Origin: Alphaproteobacteria bacterium
GTDB lineage: Bacteria; Pseudomonadota; Alphaproteobacteria; Bin95
DNA: 42,731 nucleotides
Reading direction: 5' to 3'
NCBI GenBank assembly: GCA_022826185.1
Contig: JAJDVH010000033.1
Location: 1-42,731, forward strand
In this document: positions 42,376-42,731 of the stretch, piece by piece
Layout: every line of letters begins with the position of its first letter
Position numbering within the stretch: the first letter of the stretch is position 1
Translations under genes and position numbers: made by a program
Notes under the pieces: model-generated
The model's input: the letters and a program-made list of their open reading frames with translations, nothing else
Databases searched by the model: none
Told to the model about the DNA's origin: nothing

Positions 42376-42731
42376 GGGAGCGGAAGGCTCCCGAAAAGCT
42401 CTCGGTCTCGCATTCCATCTCCTGCACGCCGCTGCAATGGGCGCGGATGCGGGAGCTGGCGGAACGGGCCGGCATGCGGACCTCGCCATACATCGTGGGC
42501 CGGGTGCTGAAGCGCGAGGGCTTCGGCGCCGGGGAGGCCGGGCATGCGCTGGTTCTGGACGGAAAGCAGCAACGCGGCATGCACGATGCGGCACTCGGCG
42601 CGGCGGCGGCGCTGTCGGGCCTTTCCGGCGACGCCTACGCCTACGGCTACACCGGGCTTCGCGAGACGGTCGCGCTGCTGTTCGAGGCGCGCCTCGACGA
42701 AATGGCGCGTGAAGGCCGAAGGGGTGAGATG
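42372..42731 (+). CDS. Ribbon-helix-helix-like protein 3 (runs off window)
   Basis: From ATG 42372 the frame stays open to the window end (at least 120 residues). It has the same core, CTPLQWARMRELAERAGMRTSPYIV, as the two genes before it, and a longer, Gly/Ala-rich middle. The window ends in GAGATG, so a stop or a further coupled gene probably lies just beyond. Three RHH paralogues in a row usually precede a relaxase gene, which cannot be checked here. Confidence 0.6.
   Translation, partial: MRERKAPEKLSVSHSISCTPLQWARMRELAERAGMRTSPYIVGRVLKREGFGAGEAGHALVLDGKQQRGMHDAALGAAAALSGLSGDAYAYGYTGLRETVALLFEARLDEMAREGRRGEM

Overview
The window looks like a high-GC alphaproteobacterial chromosome, probably from the Rhodospirillales or a nearby order. 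The evidence is the core block FYDLN-protein / tRNA-Ala / aroA-cmk-rpsA-sppA-ihfB-lapA-trpF-trpB-trpA-accD-folC, start/stop overlaps of the ATGA/GTGA type, a twin-transmembrane protein, and a methylsuccinyl-CoA dehydrogenase of the ethylmalonyl-CoA pathway. Identification is by recognition of protein motifs in the translated sequence; no database search was run.

Layout. (1) 0.2-13.3 kb is metabolic accessory chromosome: a SAM methyltransferase overlapping a threonine-aldolase-type PLP enzyme, an AT-rich membrane pentapeptide-repeat gene, a gamma-glutamyltransferase-family enzyme divergent from a creatinase-like M24 protein, two acyl-CoA dehydrogenases (one is Mcd), a TPR protein, cobalamin adenosyltransferase, a tandemly duplicated pair of membrane/coiled-coil genes, an FAD monooxygenase and nrdB. 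(2) 14-18.3 kb holds a TauE/SafE transporter, copy 1 of an unusual 0.4-kb repeat, and a two-gene DNA-processing cassette (a RecQ helicase fused to a phosphoribosyltransferase domain, plus DprA with two C-terminal winged-helix-like repeats). (3) 18.4-22.2 kb has a gentisate-dioxygenase-like double cupin, a luciferase-like monooxygenase and an MFS exporter. (4) 22.2-33.1 kb is the conserved housekeeping block: aromatic amino-acid synthesis (aroA, trpFBA), CMP kinase, ribosomal protein S1, IHF-beta, fatty-acid carboxylation (accD) and folate glutamylation (folC). (5) 33.2-33.6 kb is copy 2 of the 0.4-kb repeat in inverted orientation. (6) 33.8-39.6 kb has an APH-like kinase and then a defence/modification island: a phospholipase-D-type nuclease converging on an N6-adenine methylase, which is start/stop-coupled through a 60-residue ORF to an MT-A70 methylase and an IS630-OrfA-like HTH protein driven by a strong promoter. 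(7) 39.6-42.7 kb has a CoA-transferase, a 3'-truncated metallo-beta-lactamase-fold gene, a 300-bp gap, and three tandem ribbon-helix-helix-like genes that look like the edge of a mobilizable element running off the window.

The most unusual signal is the inverted pair of 0.4-kb elements at 14.2 and 33.2 kb. Both carry the same TTGACA-type promoter, the same hairpins, a small Arg-rich ORF whose indels keep frame, a coupled downstream ORF with a strong ribosome-binding site, and five CATGACA heptamers spaced 10, 21, 10 and 10 bp, so that they lie on one face of the helix. A separate short repeat family (hairpin plus a TATACCARCGG-like terminus) is scattered in at least three intergenic regions.
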